Part shown: piece by piece, positions 34,188 to 46,600 of the stretch
How positions within the stretch are numbered: position 1 is the first letter of the stretch
Layout of the letters: each line of letters begins with the position of its first letter
Assembly: GCA_022496805.1 (NCBI GenBank)
Contig: CM040091.1
Span: 14,560,336 to 14,624,335 of the forward strand
DNA length: 64,000 nt
Reading direction: 5' to 3'
DNA from: Pohlia nutans
Lineage: Eukaryota; Streptophyta; Bryopsida; Bryales; Mniaceae
Notes under the pieces: generated by a model
Told to the model about the DNA's origin: nothing
The model's database searches: none
The model's input: the letters and a program-made list of their open reading frames with translations, nothing else
Position numbers and translations under genes: made by a program

Positions 34188-35534
34188 CTAGCCAATAAAT
34201 GGAAACAATTGAGAGAGGTCAAGAAGGTGCAAGTGACCCTGGGCATTGAAATGTTCAGACTTCCAACGTAAACCTGTCACCACTGTAGCCCAAATGTAAA
34301 CCACTAAATTTGGTACTACAACTAACATAGATGAAAAAATTTCTATATCTTCAAATTCCAAAATTATATAAAATAAATAAAAACATAATTCTAAAACTAT
34401 TGTCACAACAAATATAATAAGCGGCATTCTAACTACTACATTTGTACCTTTCATTGCACTTACAATGAAATATATCAACACGATACTTAAACCTAAACCC
34501 ACTCCTATTACACATACTGTACTCAATTTCTCAAAATCGGGTATTTGAATTCTTTTCGAAGGCTCTTTAACATGATTATCAAGGATGGTGAGTAATTCTT
34601 CCTGTTCTTGATTCATATAAATAACTAACGGTCTATAACAACGGTTGCATGTACTAAAGAGACTTGTTTTGATCAGTATTATCAAATTGAGAATCAATCC
34701 AAGTACTTCAATTGGCGCGACTTGCTTATCCAATATAAAGCTCCGAAAAAGAACTGCATATATATACCCAAAGGCTTGAATTGCAATTGCAATCGTAGCA
34801 AACCCCGAATTCCCTCGCAAAAACTTCAACTGATCATAATCCGGCAACACCTTCGACAATACCAAAGCAAATACAACCTTCTTAGATAAATTTATCTTCT
34901 GGCAATCTGATCCCACCATGGTCTGATCTCCAATTACCATGGCCTCAGATTCATCTATCACTTTTTCTCGATGCCCCTCCAGGTATGTTTGATGCGTCTG
35001 AATTAACTGAGTCTGAGAATCTTTCCGAACATACAAAACAATATCACAAGTGGCAAGAATTCGAAGAGGGAACTTTGATCGTGGAAGTAAAGAGGAGCAC
35101 AGTTCTTTGAACAATTGCATGGAGCTAGAACCTTTGTTTTCATGCTTGTGGTACTTCCACAACATGAAGATACAACAGCAGGATCCCTGGATGTTGATTT
35201 GGAGATCAGCAAGAGGTAAACATACGCCAAAAAGCATCGACAGCAAGGCTACTTCAAAGATATTGACGTTTTCAGTCCTATTATATTTGTTTGAACCCCA
35301 AACTGAGATGAACAAGGCAAGCAAAGTGAGGAGAAATCCCCAAATCACTTCCGTCATCGGCCGAACGCAATATGCCCCGTCCTCCGCACTCGCACCAGGC
35401 TCCATTGGTGCAGAAGAACCGGGTGCAGGAGCCCCAGCCACCATGCCAAACCCCACAACGAGGGTCACCATTGCAACCACAACATTCCTCAATACTGCAT
35501 GATCACCCATTGGGAACAACCTCGATTCAACCAT
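34188..35534 (-). CDS. polytopic membrane protein of unknown function
   Basis: A 448-residue intronless frame from ATG at 35534 to a stop at 34188. I do not recognise the family. Residues about 15-36 are hydrophobic and could be a signal peptide, followed by a Pro/Ala/Ser-rich segment (GAPAPGSSAPMEPGASAE). Further hydrophobic segments look membrane-spanning: IWGFLLTLLALFISVWG, FEVALLSMLFGVCLPLA, ATIAIAIQAFGYIYAVLF, VLGLILNLIILIKTSLF, VIGVGLGLSIVLIYFIVSA, PLIIFVVTIVLELCFYLFYI and MLVVVPNLVVYIWATVV. That gives about seven or eight passes, with a charged cytosolic-type loop between the second and third groups. Length, codon quality and the segment pattern support a real gene in this AT-rich region. 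It may be a lineage-specific protein. Confidence 0.7.
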   Translation of the reverse strand: MVESRLFPMGDHAVLRNVVVAMVTLVVGFGMVAGAPAPGSSAPMEPGASAEDGAYCVRPMTEVIWGFLLTLLALFISVWGSNKYNRTENVNIFEVALLSMLFGVCLPLADLQINIQGSCCCIFMLWKYHKHENKGSSSMQLFKELCSSLLPRSKFPLRILATCDIVLYVRKDSQTQLIQTHQTYLEGHREKVIDESEAMVIGDQTMVGSDCQKINLSKKVVFALVLSKVLPDYDQLKFLRGNSGFATIAIAIQAFGYIYAVLFRSFILDKQVAPIEVLGLILNLIILIKTSLFSTCNRCYRPLVIYMNQEQEELLTILDNHVKEPSKRIQIPDFEKLSTVCVIGVGLGLSIVLIYFIVSAMKGTNVVVRMPLIIFVVTIVLELCFYLFYIILEFEDIEIFSSMLVVVPNLVVYIWATVVTGLRWKSEHFNAQGHLHLLDLSQLFPFIG

Positions 35535-36296
35535 CCTGATCGATCAGTACCGTAACTGAAGGTCTCTTGACAACCCCCTTCACAACTCGATCTACAGTCA
35601 AGGCTCTCTTAAAAGTAAGCTGACTCATGGCCCATTCACACCAGACCACTGCCGCACTTGCGTTTGCGTTCCCCAAATGGAGGAAGGTAAAACCCAAAAA
35701 CAAAAAAATATTGAAGGCCTTGTCTTTTCTTGCCGCAACTACTGTGTAACACTGTGCAACTACAATTCATCAACGCAAGTTGAGGCATGCTCTCTTTTTG
35801 CGTTGCGTTCCTTCTTGTGTTGCGTTCCTGTAATTTCTCATTTCATATTTTATATTTCTTGGTTTCCCACAGATTCCCTCAAAGTTACTGAACGCACGCA
35901 CGGATGCTGCAGCAGTGCCATATGTGAATGGGCCTTCAGACAGATCGATGTTGTGCGCCCTGTAAGTACAAGAAGCCAAGGATTTAAGGAACAAGAGTCC
36001 TCAGAATCTCCGACCCAGACAAAGTTGGCAGGTGGATCGGTGTGAATGGACGAAGTTGAACTGACGTCGGAGAAGTGCTACTAGCTATGCTTCCAGGATC
36101 ATGAGGCAAACGACTTCATTTCTCAAAAAAAAACACATACTGCAACTATGCATGAGGGGAGCCGTGGCTAGCTAGTTATGTACTAGTTGAGAATCCTGCC
36201 CTTGCAGCTTGCGGAATCCTACATGGATTTCAATCAATTGGTTTGGACTCAGCGAATTCTTCAAAGCGCGTGCTACTGTTTGGTAGCCCCTTAATT
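35535..36296. promoter_or_regulatory. 5' flank of the membrane protein gene
   Basis: Upstream region on the minus strand, should contain its promoter. No gene on the plus strand is convincing. Confidence 0.3.
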
Positions 36297-37160
36297 TCAA
36301 CGCTCAAAGCTGTGTACCGATTATTCCATCAACTTAAGTTAGTCGTGGGTCTGGCCGGTGTTTGATGCCGAAGTCTCCCAGATACCTTATTTAGCTCTTG
36401 AGGATTCTACAGTCATTTGTAGCATGATATCATAACAGTATTTTTTTCTTTCTTTTCTAGTAGTACTGCGGTAGACTCGGAAATGACTACCCTCTGATCG
36501 GTGCTCAGTGGCATTGATTAACGGTTGTGCTGGACGGGTTCAGCTTTCAGAATAGAATTCCCGCTTTCTAAGGATGAAAAGAATACTGTGGGATCCAAGG
36601 AACAGGTCGTAGAATCTGCGCTGACATCACTCCGGAGTAGACTGAGTTGTCGAGCACAAAATTTACTTGTTGTATACCTTACAAGACTTCTGTGCATTAC
36701 CATGGCGATCGATGGCCGTGGACAGCAATGACGGTACTGAAATTGGCCGGATTCTAGAGAAGTTGAACTCCTAAGGTCGAGGCACCTAAAACCGATCAGT
36801 GAAGGCATGCACTATACTTGGGATAGATGAATCGATATTTTGAGTATTTTCCTCTTTTAGCAATAAGAAATTAAGAAGTTTTTATATTTAATTTGATTTT
36901 TTTTATAAATATTTGAATAAGTACAAATTTTCAAAGTGAAAGTTGTAGGTTTACCTAAAACCGATCATATGCTCTAATGTACAAATGAGGTACATTTTCC
37001 CTTTCAAAATTTAGAAACTAGGCAAGAATCTAGAGTGGTTGGTTTTGTGTACATGATTGGTTTTAGGTGCCTCGACCTCACTTGCTTTTTCATGGAGTAA
37101 TAAATGTTTATTGACTGACATCTATGGTACGATTATTAATTTTCTATACTATAAAATTTC
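36297..37160. repeat. segmental duplication, copy A
   Basis: Matches copy B at 39639-40790 in order and orientation (landmarks AAAGCTGTGTACCGATTATT, CTGACATCACTCCGGAGTAG, GGCGATCGATGGCCGTGG). The match is broken by an element at 36775-37077 in A and by about 590 bp in B. Just outside copy A, 36256-36285 has an inverted match at 39283-39312. Confidence 0.8.
36775..37077. mobile_element. TIR element inserted in duplication copy A
   Basis: A 303-bp element with 24-bp inverted ends (GGTCGAGGCACCTAAAACC), one mismatch. It is absent from the same site in copy B, which shows it inserted after the duplication or was lost from B. The flanks TAA/TCA suggest a 3-bp duplication with one change, compatible with PIF/Harbinger, but this is weak. 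A third partial end lies at 36954. Confidence 0.75.
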
Positions 37161-39409
37161 ACATGGATGATCAGTCCAGACTTTAGATTCTTGTGAGGGT
37201 CAAGAATTGAAGGTGGTAGAAAGTGAATTCAAAATCTCATTTAGTGCCCAGGGCATTAGAGTTAACCGGAAACAGAACACGGATCCTGACCCCCAAAAAT
37301 CCAGGAAGTGAGAGCCTGTGTTGTCTTGTAGCGTAGCCAAAATCAAAGCAAAAGGGATAGAAGATACCCTCTATTTTTAATTTTAGACACGAGTTACAAT
37401 TTGTCAGAGCCAACTAATCAATGAAGTCAGCTAATTATGTCTCAAGTGGATGTGGGCCACGGCCTCCAAACCTTGGCTCTCTTTGAACTCACCTTCATCT
37501 CAATTTTGCCTCCTTTGTGATGGCAAAACTAGTTCACACTACTTTCTATTTTGAATTCTTTGGAAACCATGCCAGTTTGCTTGGCTGCCTTAGATACGGG
37601 TCAAACACACCTCACCTAACATGTATTTTCTCTTCTTTTCGGTTGACTCTATTGTAGCTGGGAGCATTGGATATCAATGGGTTTTCCCACCATGATTGAT
37701 ACTACCAGAAATAAAATGGATTCAATTAGCAAGTAGTTGTACGATTCTATTCTCAACTGGAGTGGAGGCATTTTCTCAAAATTAGAGAATCATTCAATGA
37801 TGGGATTGAAAGATCATAGTATGTCTTTGAATCATATAATGCACACTCAGAAATGAGATAAATAAAATTGAAGACGTTCAACAATATCCTACGTCAACAC
37901 TACTCCGTTGCAATCTTTCATATCAAGAACGGACTCACACACAATTATTCTGAATTTTATAAGTGAGAGTGAAATACTTATAAGTTGCATTAAAAAAATG
38001 ATAGGAATTGGTACTTTGATCAAGATTGGAATACATACAATAATGAAACATGAACAAAAGAACACAATCCAAAAAAACAAAACAAGATAACAAACTTCTA
38101 ATCACAAGAAATACCGTTACGTACATGATTGTGTTGTATTTGTAAGTATTTGCTGTATTTTCAAGTTTTTGTAGTACTTTTTCATTCTTTTCATATGTAT
38201 TTTGATAGTTGCACAACTCCAAATTAAAATTTTCTTTTTCTAGGAGAAGTGTATTATAAATCTCCTACTTTGAACTTCACAAATCAAAATCCAATTCTTC
38301 CCAATTTTTTTGTTATTTGCATTTTTGACACTACAATGACCATAATCAGGTTTGTTGGGCTCTAAAGGGATAACAAGCTTTGTTCTCATTGGCAACAATA
38401 TGCTTGTGCCTATTTTTCTATTGATCTCAAAAGACCAAGTTTGATTTTTCAAATTCAAGCAGCTCATTGTGGAATGAGTTTTGATCCTGAAATTTTGAGC
38501 TGATTCTTCTCTTTATAACAAAAGTGGGATGGTAATTTGTGTACGTAGGTGATGTATAGATCAAAAGACACAATCATGCAAAGGTGGAAAGCTTAAGTGC
38601 GGGCTACTCTTGAAAAATTGCATACAAAGAGCTATGCATTTGAATTTTTGCACACAATTGCCACACCCATTTTACCAAATTTAAGACTAAACTTTGCATT
38701 TTGACCCTTTTCAAAAAGTTTCAAATTAGGGTAGAGGGCCAAAACAAAAATGTGGAGACAAGTTTGTAGTTCATAATCTTATAATTGAGGAACCTTGAAG
38801 AGTTGAAAAATATGTAAGTGCTAATAAATCCAAGTTGATTGAGATATCTTACAATTGAATCCGTCAAAAAGGTTTTAGATCAAAAACTATTTTCCTCTTT
38901 TTAGAGGAGGTACTTTCTTGGGGGGTACACTCTTTGTTAACCAATTGTTTTTGCTATGATGTACATAATTGACATTCGTTTTTGCATCCGTCATGCACTT
39001 TCTGCAAGTACAAATAATACTACAAAATTCTATAGCAAGATAGCTTCACGCATGTGTGATGTGATTAGAAAAGGGATGATTTGTGAAAATTATATGCCTC
39101 AACTCAAGCCATTGGTTTCTACCAAAAATTTCTAAGATCTTAGGGCCGCTTCACACTATGGCCGAAGGTTGAGGTGAAGGTTTTCACCAATCAAATTGCA
39201 AGAAATCATGGTTTCCACATCTCAACCCTTCACACTAGAGGCCAAAGTCCAAAGGCCGTGAACCTCCAAAACGCTTACAACCAAACAGTAGCACGCGCTT
39301 TGAAGAATTGAAATGCAATACTCTAAGTGAAATGATTTCTCAACTTTTTGGTTGCTACATTTTTTTAAGTTCAATTTTTCAAGAGCACTTTTGATTCATT
39401 TTGAACTAA
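37161..39409. other. intergenic, no gene recognised
   Basis: AT-rich. Around 38355-38490 a decayed relative of the interior of 40406-40576 is visible (shared TGGAATGAGT.TTGATCCT). Confidence 0.4.
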
Positions 39410-39633
39410 GGGCCGCTTCACACTATGGCCGTCCAAGTCAAGAGGCCGTGGGATTGAGAGTCCAAACTTTGTTGAAAGTCCAAAGTAATCTACTGAAAAT
39501 AGTCATTAAAATATAGTTTTCATTTTTTATGAAAAAAATTCGACGGCCTTTGGACCATAGTTTGGGTCTTGCAAAATGTAGGACCCAAACTTCCTCTCAA
39601 GAGACCGTCACCTTGGTCAAAAAGTGTTGCCAT
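39410..39633. repeat. dispersed repeat, copy 2 (first at 14588-14812)
   Basis: Begins GGGCCGCTTCACACTATGGC and ends near AAAAAGTGTTGCCATG. It lies directly before duplication copy B. Confidence 0.7.
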
Positions 39634-39638
39634 GCCCC

Positions 39639-40790
39639 TTCAACACCCAAAGCTGTGTACCGATTATTCCATCAACTTACTGGCCGGCGTTTGATGCCGT
39701 GACTGTGTCCGGAAGTCGACTCCCAGATACCTTGTTTAGCTCTTGAGGATTCTAGTCATTCTACAGTCATTTGTAGCATGATACCATAATGGTATCTTTA
39801 TTGATTTTCTAGTAGTACTACGGAAATGACCACCCTGTGGTCGGTGCTCAGTGGCATTGATTAACGGTTGTACGTGCTGGACGGGTTCAGCTTTCAGAAT
39901 CGAAGTTCCGCTTTCTCAGGATGAATAGAATACTGTGGGATCCAAGGAACAGGCGGTAGAATCTGCGCTGACATCACTCCGGAGTAGACTGAGTTGTCGA
40001 GCACAAAATTCAGTTTTTCAATACCTTCCAAGACTTCTGTGCATTACCATGTGATAGCCTTGCTAGTGACTCGTCAGAATGACATGATTAACTTATACTC
40101 AAAATACAACAAAAATATTGCACGCTGTGCATAGAACACGCAAAGACTGATCAGTGAAAGAGAAGAGAAGAGTATTGCTGAATCGAATTGCACCATTTTT
40201 TCTACTCATTGAGCTTTTGAATCACATAGGATCAGTCCTGATAAGTCACACGTACTGTACAGGCTAGGAGGGCTAGAAAACAACATCGCATCCACGAAAA
40301 AAGAATTGGAGCTTGCGAACTGCAGAGACTACTTACTTATTTACAGAATTGAATATCTTGGGCGATGAGATGACATCCACGAGGTCATCTGCCGGCATGA
40401 TTTAATCCCTAAAGGACCAAGGCTGATTTTCCAAGTGCAGTCAGCTCAGTATGGAATGAGTATTGATCCTCAATTATTGACATTTTTTGTGGTGAATTAA
40501 AATCATTTGTCTTTTTATGAGAAGGGATACTTTGGAGTGTTTGGAGAGAAACATAGCCGTTGTGGTCCTTTAGGGGTTAATGCAGAGGCTCACTGTAGCT
40601 AAGTATGCAACCCAATCGCTGGAAGAAGAAGAAATTCTGTCATGGCGATCGATGGCCGTGGACAGCATTGGCGGTACCGGAATTGGCCGGATTTTGGAGA
40701 ACTTGAACTCGTACTTGCTTTTTCATTGAGTAATAAATTTTTATTTACTGACATGTATGGTATTATTATTAATTTTCTACACTATGAAAG
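39639..40790. repeat. segmental duplication, copy B
   Basis: Partner of 36297-37160. An extra segment of about 590 bp (about 40053-40644) is bracketed by CATG on both sides and contains the TTAA-flanked element at 40406-40576. Confidence 0.8.
40406..40576. mobile_element. TTAA-flanked 171-bp element
   Basis: Ends are TCCCTAAAGGACCA and, inverted, CCCCTAAAGGACCA. TTAA lies directly outside both (40402-40405, 40577-40580). Same family as 13382-13611. Confidence 0.8.
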
Positions 40791-41838
40791 AACAGCTTAG
40801 TTCTTGAAAATTGCTGAAGAGATGATAAATTATCATTTTACACATAATTATCATTTACACAGTGCATAATTGAATATAACCTATGATTTCATTTTGAAAA
40901 GTGTTCATTCAACTAAAAAAATGTAAGGTTATTTTGTCTTTCACCTCCAAAATAATTTTGTGCTTTGAAATTTTTATACATGAGATATGGACAATTTTCT
41001 ACAAGGTTGTGCATGAGTTGATGAGAAACTATGTTGTGATCAAAATTTTGGGGCTTATTTGTGCATAGTAAGGTATCTTATTTTGAGTTTTGTCATAAAA
41101 TTCTTAAACAGTAAGGTACTGTAATGCTTACTACTTGGTTGGCATTTTACTGATGTAGTAACTTCTCTTAAAACATGAAGTGAAAAATGGCACATTACCA
41201 TTATATGAGGGATTTTAGTAGGAGTCCAATAAATAAGACAAACTTAAGATGTGAAAACAATGAGCATTCAAGAGTATATGAGAAAATCTTAGAAACACTA
41301 ATAGGGGCACAAAGTCTAGGGCTTGAAAACGTTTTGTTTGTGAAAAAAAAATTGCATATCAAATAATTTCACCCCCAAAAAGAATTTTACAATTTGAAAT
41401 CATTTTGCTTGAGTTATGTAAGCTTACATTAATGCAAAACTAGTTTAACCCCTACTGAATGTACCAAGGTGTCCTTGGAATTGACAATTTGAGAAAAATC
41501 ATCATAAAGTACTATTAAAAAAAACATTTTCAAATTGATATATAAATGAAATTTCTAGATTTTGAATTTTAAATTCATCCGTCTAGTTGGATTCACCAAA
41601 ACTATCACCAATATTTAATGATCAATTTTGAAAGTTAAAATTTAAAATTCCTTCTAAATTTGATTACAAAAAAAAATATATATATTTTTTAAGTAAAATT
41701 TGTTGGAATGAGTTTGAAATAAGATACTTTTAAACGTGATGATTCTTTGAGATTTTTGTGTTCCATAAATCTATGACCTCATTTTTGCAAGGCCACTTTT
41801 GAACTACATTCAAGGCTTAATCAACAATTTGATATACG

Positions 41839-42084
41839 TTTCTTCACTTCAAATAGTTAGAAGGTGTGGAAGATCTTGGTGGTTTATCATTATTAGGTGT
41901 GTAAGAGGTGTGTACGAGCTTGGTGGTCTTTAAAAGTTTTCAAAAGTTTTTTAGCACCAAGAAAGGAGCTAAAAAACTTTTGAAAACTTTTAAAGACCAC
42001 CAAGCTCGTACACACCTCTTACACACCTAATAATGATAAACCACCAAGATCTTCCACACCTTCTAACTATTTGGAGTGAAGAAA
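41839..42084. repeat. 117-bp-arm hairpin with one mismatch
   Basis: The left arm 41839-41955 and right arm 41968-42084 are inverted copies with a single mismatch (CTTCAAAT against CTCCAAAT) around a 12-base loop. The arm sequence (GGTGTGTAAGAGGTGTGTACG) is related to the MITE interior at 5774-5998, and the right flank to that element's right end. Transcribed RNA from either strand would fold into a long double strand. Confidence 0.95.
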
Positions 42085-42977
42085 TAAGACTTTAATAAAG
42101 AAAAACTCACGATATCTTCTTCAAAATTTGATGGACTTTACGGATAACTCTAATCTCTTAGATGTTGTCTCATATTGTATACTGATGTCTCAAGATTTAT
42201 TTTATATACAATGTCAGTTGCATATGCTAATGCAAACACTCCACACTGATTGTTGCAAAACGTTTGCATATTTATAGTGGAATGTTATAGAAGGCATGAG
42301 TTGTTGGAGTTTTTGATTTATGCCATGTGATAACAAACAACTTCGAGGTTTTTTGGAATCATATATTATAGCTTGGTAATGTATATTATTTGGTGGCAGA
42401 ATAACATCAAGAATGTTAATACGACACTACCTCATAGGAACCATAACCAGAGAGAAACAACGGATCTATGCCATCCAATTTGACCAGATCTTTTCTGTAG
42501 ACTATTCATATAGGAATACATGTGCCATCACTAGCTGTAGCCCAGGGCCTCATGGTTTCATACTTGTTAACCTTTAAACGACATATGCTTTCATGATACC
42601 ACACTTAAAATCTCTATTAAATTTCATTTTAAGTATGATTTTGTTTTTTATTTACTTTGGCTATATTCTAAAAAAGTATAGATCTCTCTAAGATACTCGA
42701 TTTGGCATTTTAAAAACCGCATTTGGTGCAATGGAGTAGAAGATATGAAAAAGATTCTACCAAAATATAACCGATGAAAGAAATACCATACAATCAGTGC
42801 ATGTTATTTCTCAAAAGAACAAACGTACAATTGGTGAACAAACAACAAAAACTTCAATCGTAAAAATAAAAATTAAAAAATTAAAAAAAATTAAAAATTA
42901 AATACAAACACAAACACAAACCATCTCATTCAATCAATATTGACACAATTAATTGCAAACCAACCGATGCTATTTAA

Positions 42978-43500
42978 CCCTTTAACGTCCCAGTTCAACA
43001 CTGTTTTCGAAGATTCGTTGTAAAATGTTTGATGAAAACCGAAAATAGAGTTGATGTACAAAGAAAAGTTGTAAATGTCAATGTGAAGATCACATCGATA
43101 TGGTTGGATTTATCATATATTTCTTTAATATTTTTTGATTGATTTTGCAAGGTTTTCTCTTGAAAATCAATCAAAAATCATGAATTAACAGAATTTTTTT
43201 AAAAAAAAATTGTGATGAAATTGGAATAACATGCACTACGAGATGGTATGGTTTCTATTATTTGATTCTACTTATTCTGAAAAATCATCTTTAAGGTCTC
43301 ACTTTTTGAACTAAGAATGAAACTTGAATTGAACCACTTATGTTGTTTTTCTAAAAATCATAATAACCTATTTTGAAAATCAAAACCGTACAAAGAATAG
43401 TCAACTTGCACGAGAGTCATGAGAAATTTTGGTGCATGAAAACTGTCCAATTTGGATTGAATTCGAAGAGTCAGAAATTTGTTCAACGCGCCTGAAAGGG
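42978..43500. mobile_element. TTAA-flanked element, copy 2 of 3
   Basis: A 523-bp element starting CCCTTTAACGTCCCAG and ending GCGCCTGAAAGGG, with TTAA on both sides (42974-42977, 43501-43504). Same orientation as copies 1 and 3. Its right end lies about 140 bp from the PPR stop codon, so it may sit in that gene's 3' region. Confidence 0.85.
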
Positions 43501-43641
43501 TTAATAAAGATACGAAGTTCAAAACTCCAAGAACATGCAAAGATAAAATGAATGGCAAACCATGCAACTAATACCATTGGCGCACTCTCAGCATCTTGCA
43601 CATCTCCCAAAAACTTTCAGTCTGAAAAATTTGCAACGCCG

Positions 43642-46600
43642 TTACCAATAATCACCACAAGAGCAGACGCCATCTTTGAAGTGGTGAAAGCGACTGGCAT
43701 CCCTGGCCACAATCTCCTGGCCAGTCACCTTAGAGATGAACTTGGTTGCTGTATGGCAATCTGAACACACCCGAAGATTCTTGTACACATGAATTGGCTT
43801 TCCGCGAGGGGTGTGCATCATTCCATAAGCAATAGCTAGCTTTTCACTGTGAGCACAAAGAGCAAGTTCTTTGTCCTCCTCATTAATATTGCGCAAGACA
43901 AGCTGAGTATCAGGAACGTAACCTTCAGCCCTCAACTTTTTGGTCAAGTTCTCCAGCACAGCATAGATCTGCTTTGCTTCTGGGTGAGAGCTATCTCCTG
44001 CAACAAAGCGATGAATCTTGTCATTAATCTCAATCCAGCTAATCCCTGGCTCCTTGCGAATACCTCGTTCCTGCATCATACACCGTATTGATGACACCTG
44101 ATCCCACTGGCCAGCGGCAGCATAGATGTTGGAGAGGAGCACGTAGGGAGCGGCACCCTCCGGTTCCAACTTAAGAACCTCTTTAGCAGCAAGTTCGCCC
44201 AACTCCACATTACCATGACTTCTACAAGCACCAAGCAAAGCTCCCCAAGTAGCTGCACCTGCTTCAATTGGCATGTTATGAATAAAGAGCTTTGCTTCCT
44301 CTAAGTTTCCTGCCCGCCCAAGAAGATCCACCATGCAACCATAATGAATCACAGTAGGTTCCATGCCATAATCCTGTATCATAACCTGAAAGAGCCGACG
44401 GCCTTCATCAACAAGGCCTGCATGACTACAGGCCAACAACACTGCCACAAATGAGTAATCATTAGGTTCAACACCATCAGCAATCATTCTTCTAAAGACT
44501 TCCAGGGCTTCGTGTCCACATCCATGGTCTGCAAGTCCACCAATCATCGCGCTCCATGTGATCACATCACGTTCCTCCATTCTGTCAAAGACTCGAAGGG
44601 CAGCATCGATGCTGCCACTCTTTGCATACATGTGAATAATGGCATTCGCTACTCGCAAATCCGACTCCAATCCATCTGCTAGGATATGGCTATGCACGTC
44701 CTTCACCCACTCCAAAGCACCCGCACTTGCACATGCATTCAAAATGCTCACATACGTGATTGCGTTTGGTACACAGCCCTCCCTTCGCATTTGAAGGAAA
44801 CATTCATATGCTTCATGCCCACGTCCATGGCCTGCAAGTCCACCAATCATTGCGTTCCATGTCACCACATCACGTTCCTCCATTCTGTCAAAGACTCGAA
44901 GGGCAGCATCGATGCTGCCACTCTTTGCATACATGTGAATAATCGCATTTGCTACTCGCAAATCCGACTCCAATCCATCTGCTAGGATATGGCTGTGCAC
45001 ATCCTTCACCCACTCCAAAGCACCTGCACTTGCACATGCATTCAAAATGCTCACATACGTGATTGCATCTGGTACACAACCCTCCCTTCGCATTTGAAGG
45101 AAACATTCATATGCTTCATGCCCACGTCCATGGCCTGCAAGTCCACCAATCATTGCGTTCCATGTCACCACATCACGTTCCTCCATTCTGTCAAAAACTC
45201 GTAGGGCATCATCCATGCTGCCACTCTTTGCATACATGTGAATAATCGCATTCGCTACTCGCAAATCCGACTCCAATCCATCTGCCAGGATATGGCTGTG
45301 CACATCCTTCACCCACTCTAAAGCACCTGCACTTGCACATGCATTCAAAATGCTCACATACGTGATTGTATTTGGTACACAGCCCTCTCTTCGCATGTGA
45401 AGGAAACATTCATATGCTTCATGCCCACGTCCATGGCCTGCAAGTCCACCAATCATCACGCTCCATGTGATCACATCACGTTCCTCCATTCTTTCAATAA
45501 CTCGTAAGGCATCATCCATGCTGCCACTCTTTGCATACATGTGAACAAGTGCATTCCCTACACGAACATCTGATTCAAGACCATCGTGTCTGATGAGCGC
45601 ATGAAGCTCTTTGCCCCATTTCAAAGCTGCTGGACTGGCAAATGCCTTCAGGATGCTCAAGTAAGTAACTTCATTTGGCTGCACACCTTCTTGGCACATT
45701 TGATTGAAAACTTCCAGTGCATCTTTAGCACAATTGTGCTGAGCATAACCTCCAATCACGATGTTCCAACTATAAACATTCTTGTTCAGAAGTTTATCAA
45801 ACACTCGGCGTGCATCCTGCAGCCTCCCACATCTGATGTACACACTCAAAAGGTTGTTTGCCACATGTACGTTTTGCTCCATTCCACTCTTGATGATGCA
45901 TTCATGAGCCTGCTTGGCTGCCATAAGGTCTTTCTGCTTCAAGCACCGCTTCAAAACTTCAACATACATGTACGAGTCTATAGTGATGCCTTGTTGAAGT
46001 AGATTCTTTATAACAATAAGCGCTTCGCTCGTGGTACTTGTGCTCCAAATGTGCTTCCTACCAACAGCATGAGAATGTGATGTTGCCTGAGTGACCAATT
46101 TGAGTCTTGCCTTCACCCAAGTTGGAGTTTTCCAGCCATCTAGCCACAGCGCTTCTCTTTTCACCTCATGTTTAAAGTCAGGTGATCTGGGGTTCCTCTG
46201 TAGGCACCACAACCCACCATCAAATATGCAACATGTGAAGCATATTTAAGCCCGGTTAATCTGCACCCAACACTCAACAATCAAGGGTAACATCTTTTTC
46301 AACACTACAGTGATCAGACTCCACTCCAAAATGCACAGAGCACAATACCCATGATTGCCTAGTGCCCACATCCTTTGTGCAACTAAGAAATATCCACCTC
46401 ACGTGTCTGATCCAAGGCTTTCATTCACTTCCTAGCATCAACCCACTGGCAGTCCTGGGATACCTTGTCAACTCTGTTGTCCCACCACTGGGAAGGATCC
46501 GCAAAGTACTCTTCCCAAAGCTCTTCAGTCCGCTCAGCTCTGTCTGAGGCAAGTGCAACACACTTCATGTCAGTCACATTCTCTCCAGGGAAGACAAATC

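Noticed and set aside
43642..46212. PPR protein as a single-exon gene starting at 46212
   Set aside because: The codon there is TTG and no ATG precedes the repeats. The acceptor at 46198 and the PDF motif show an upstream exon.
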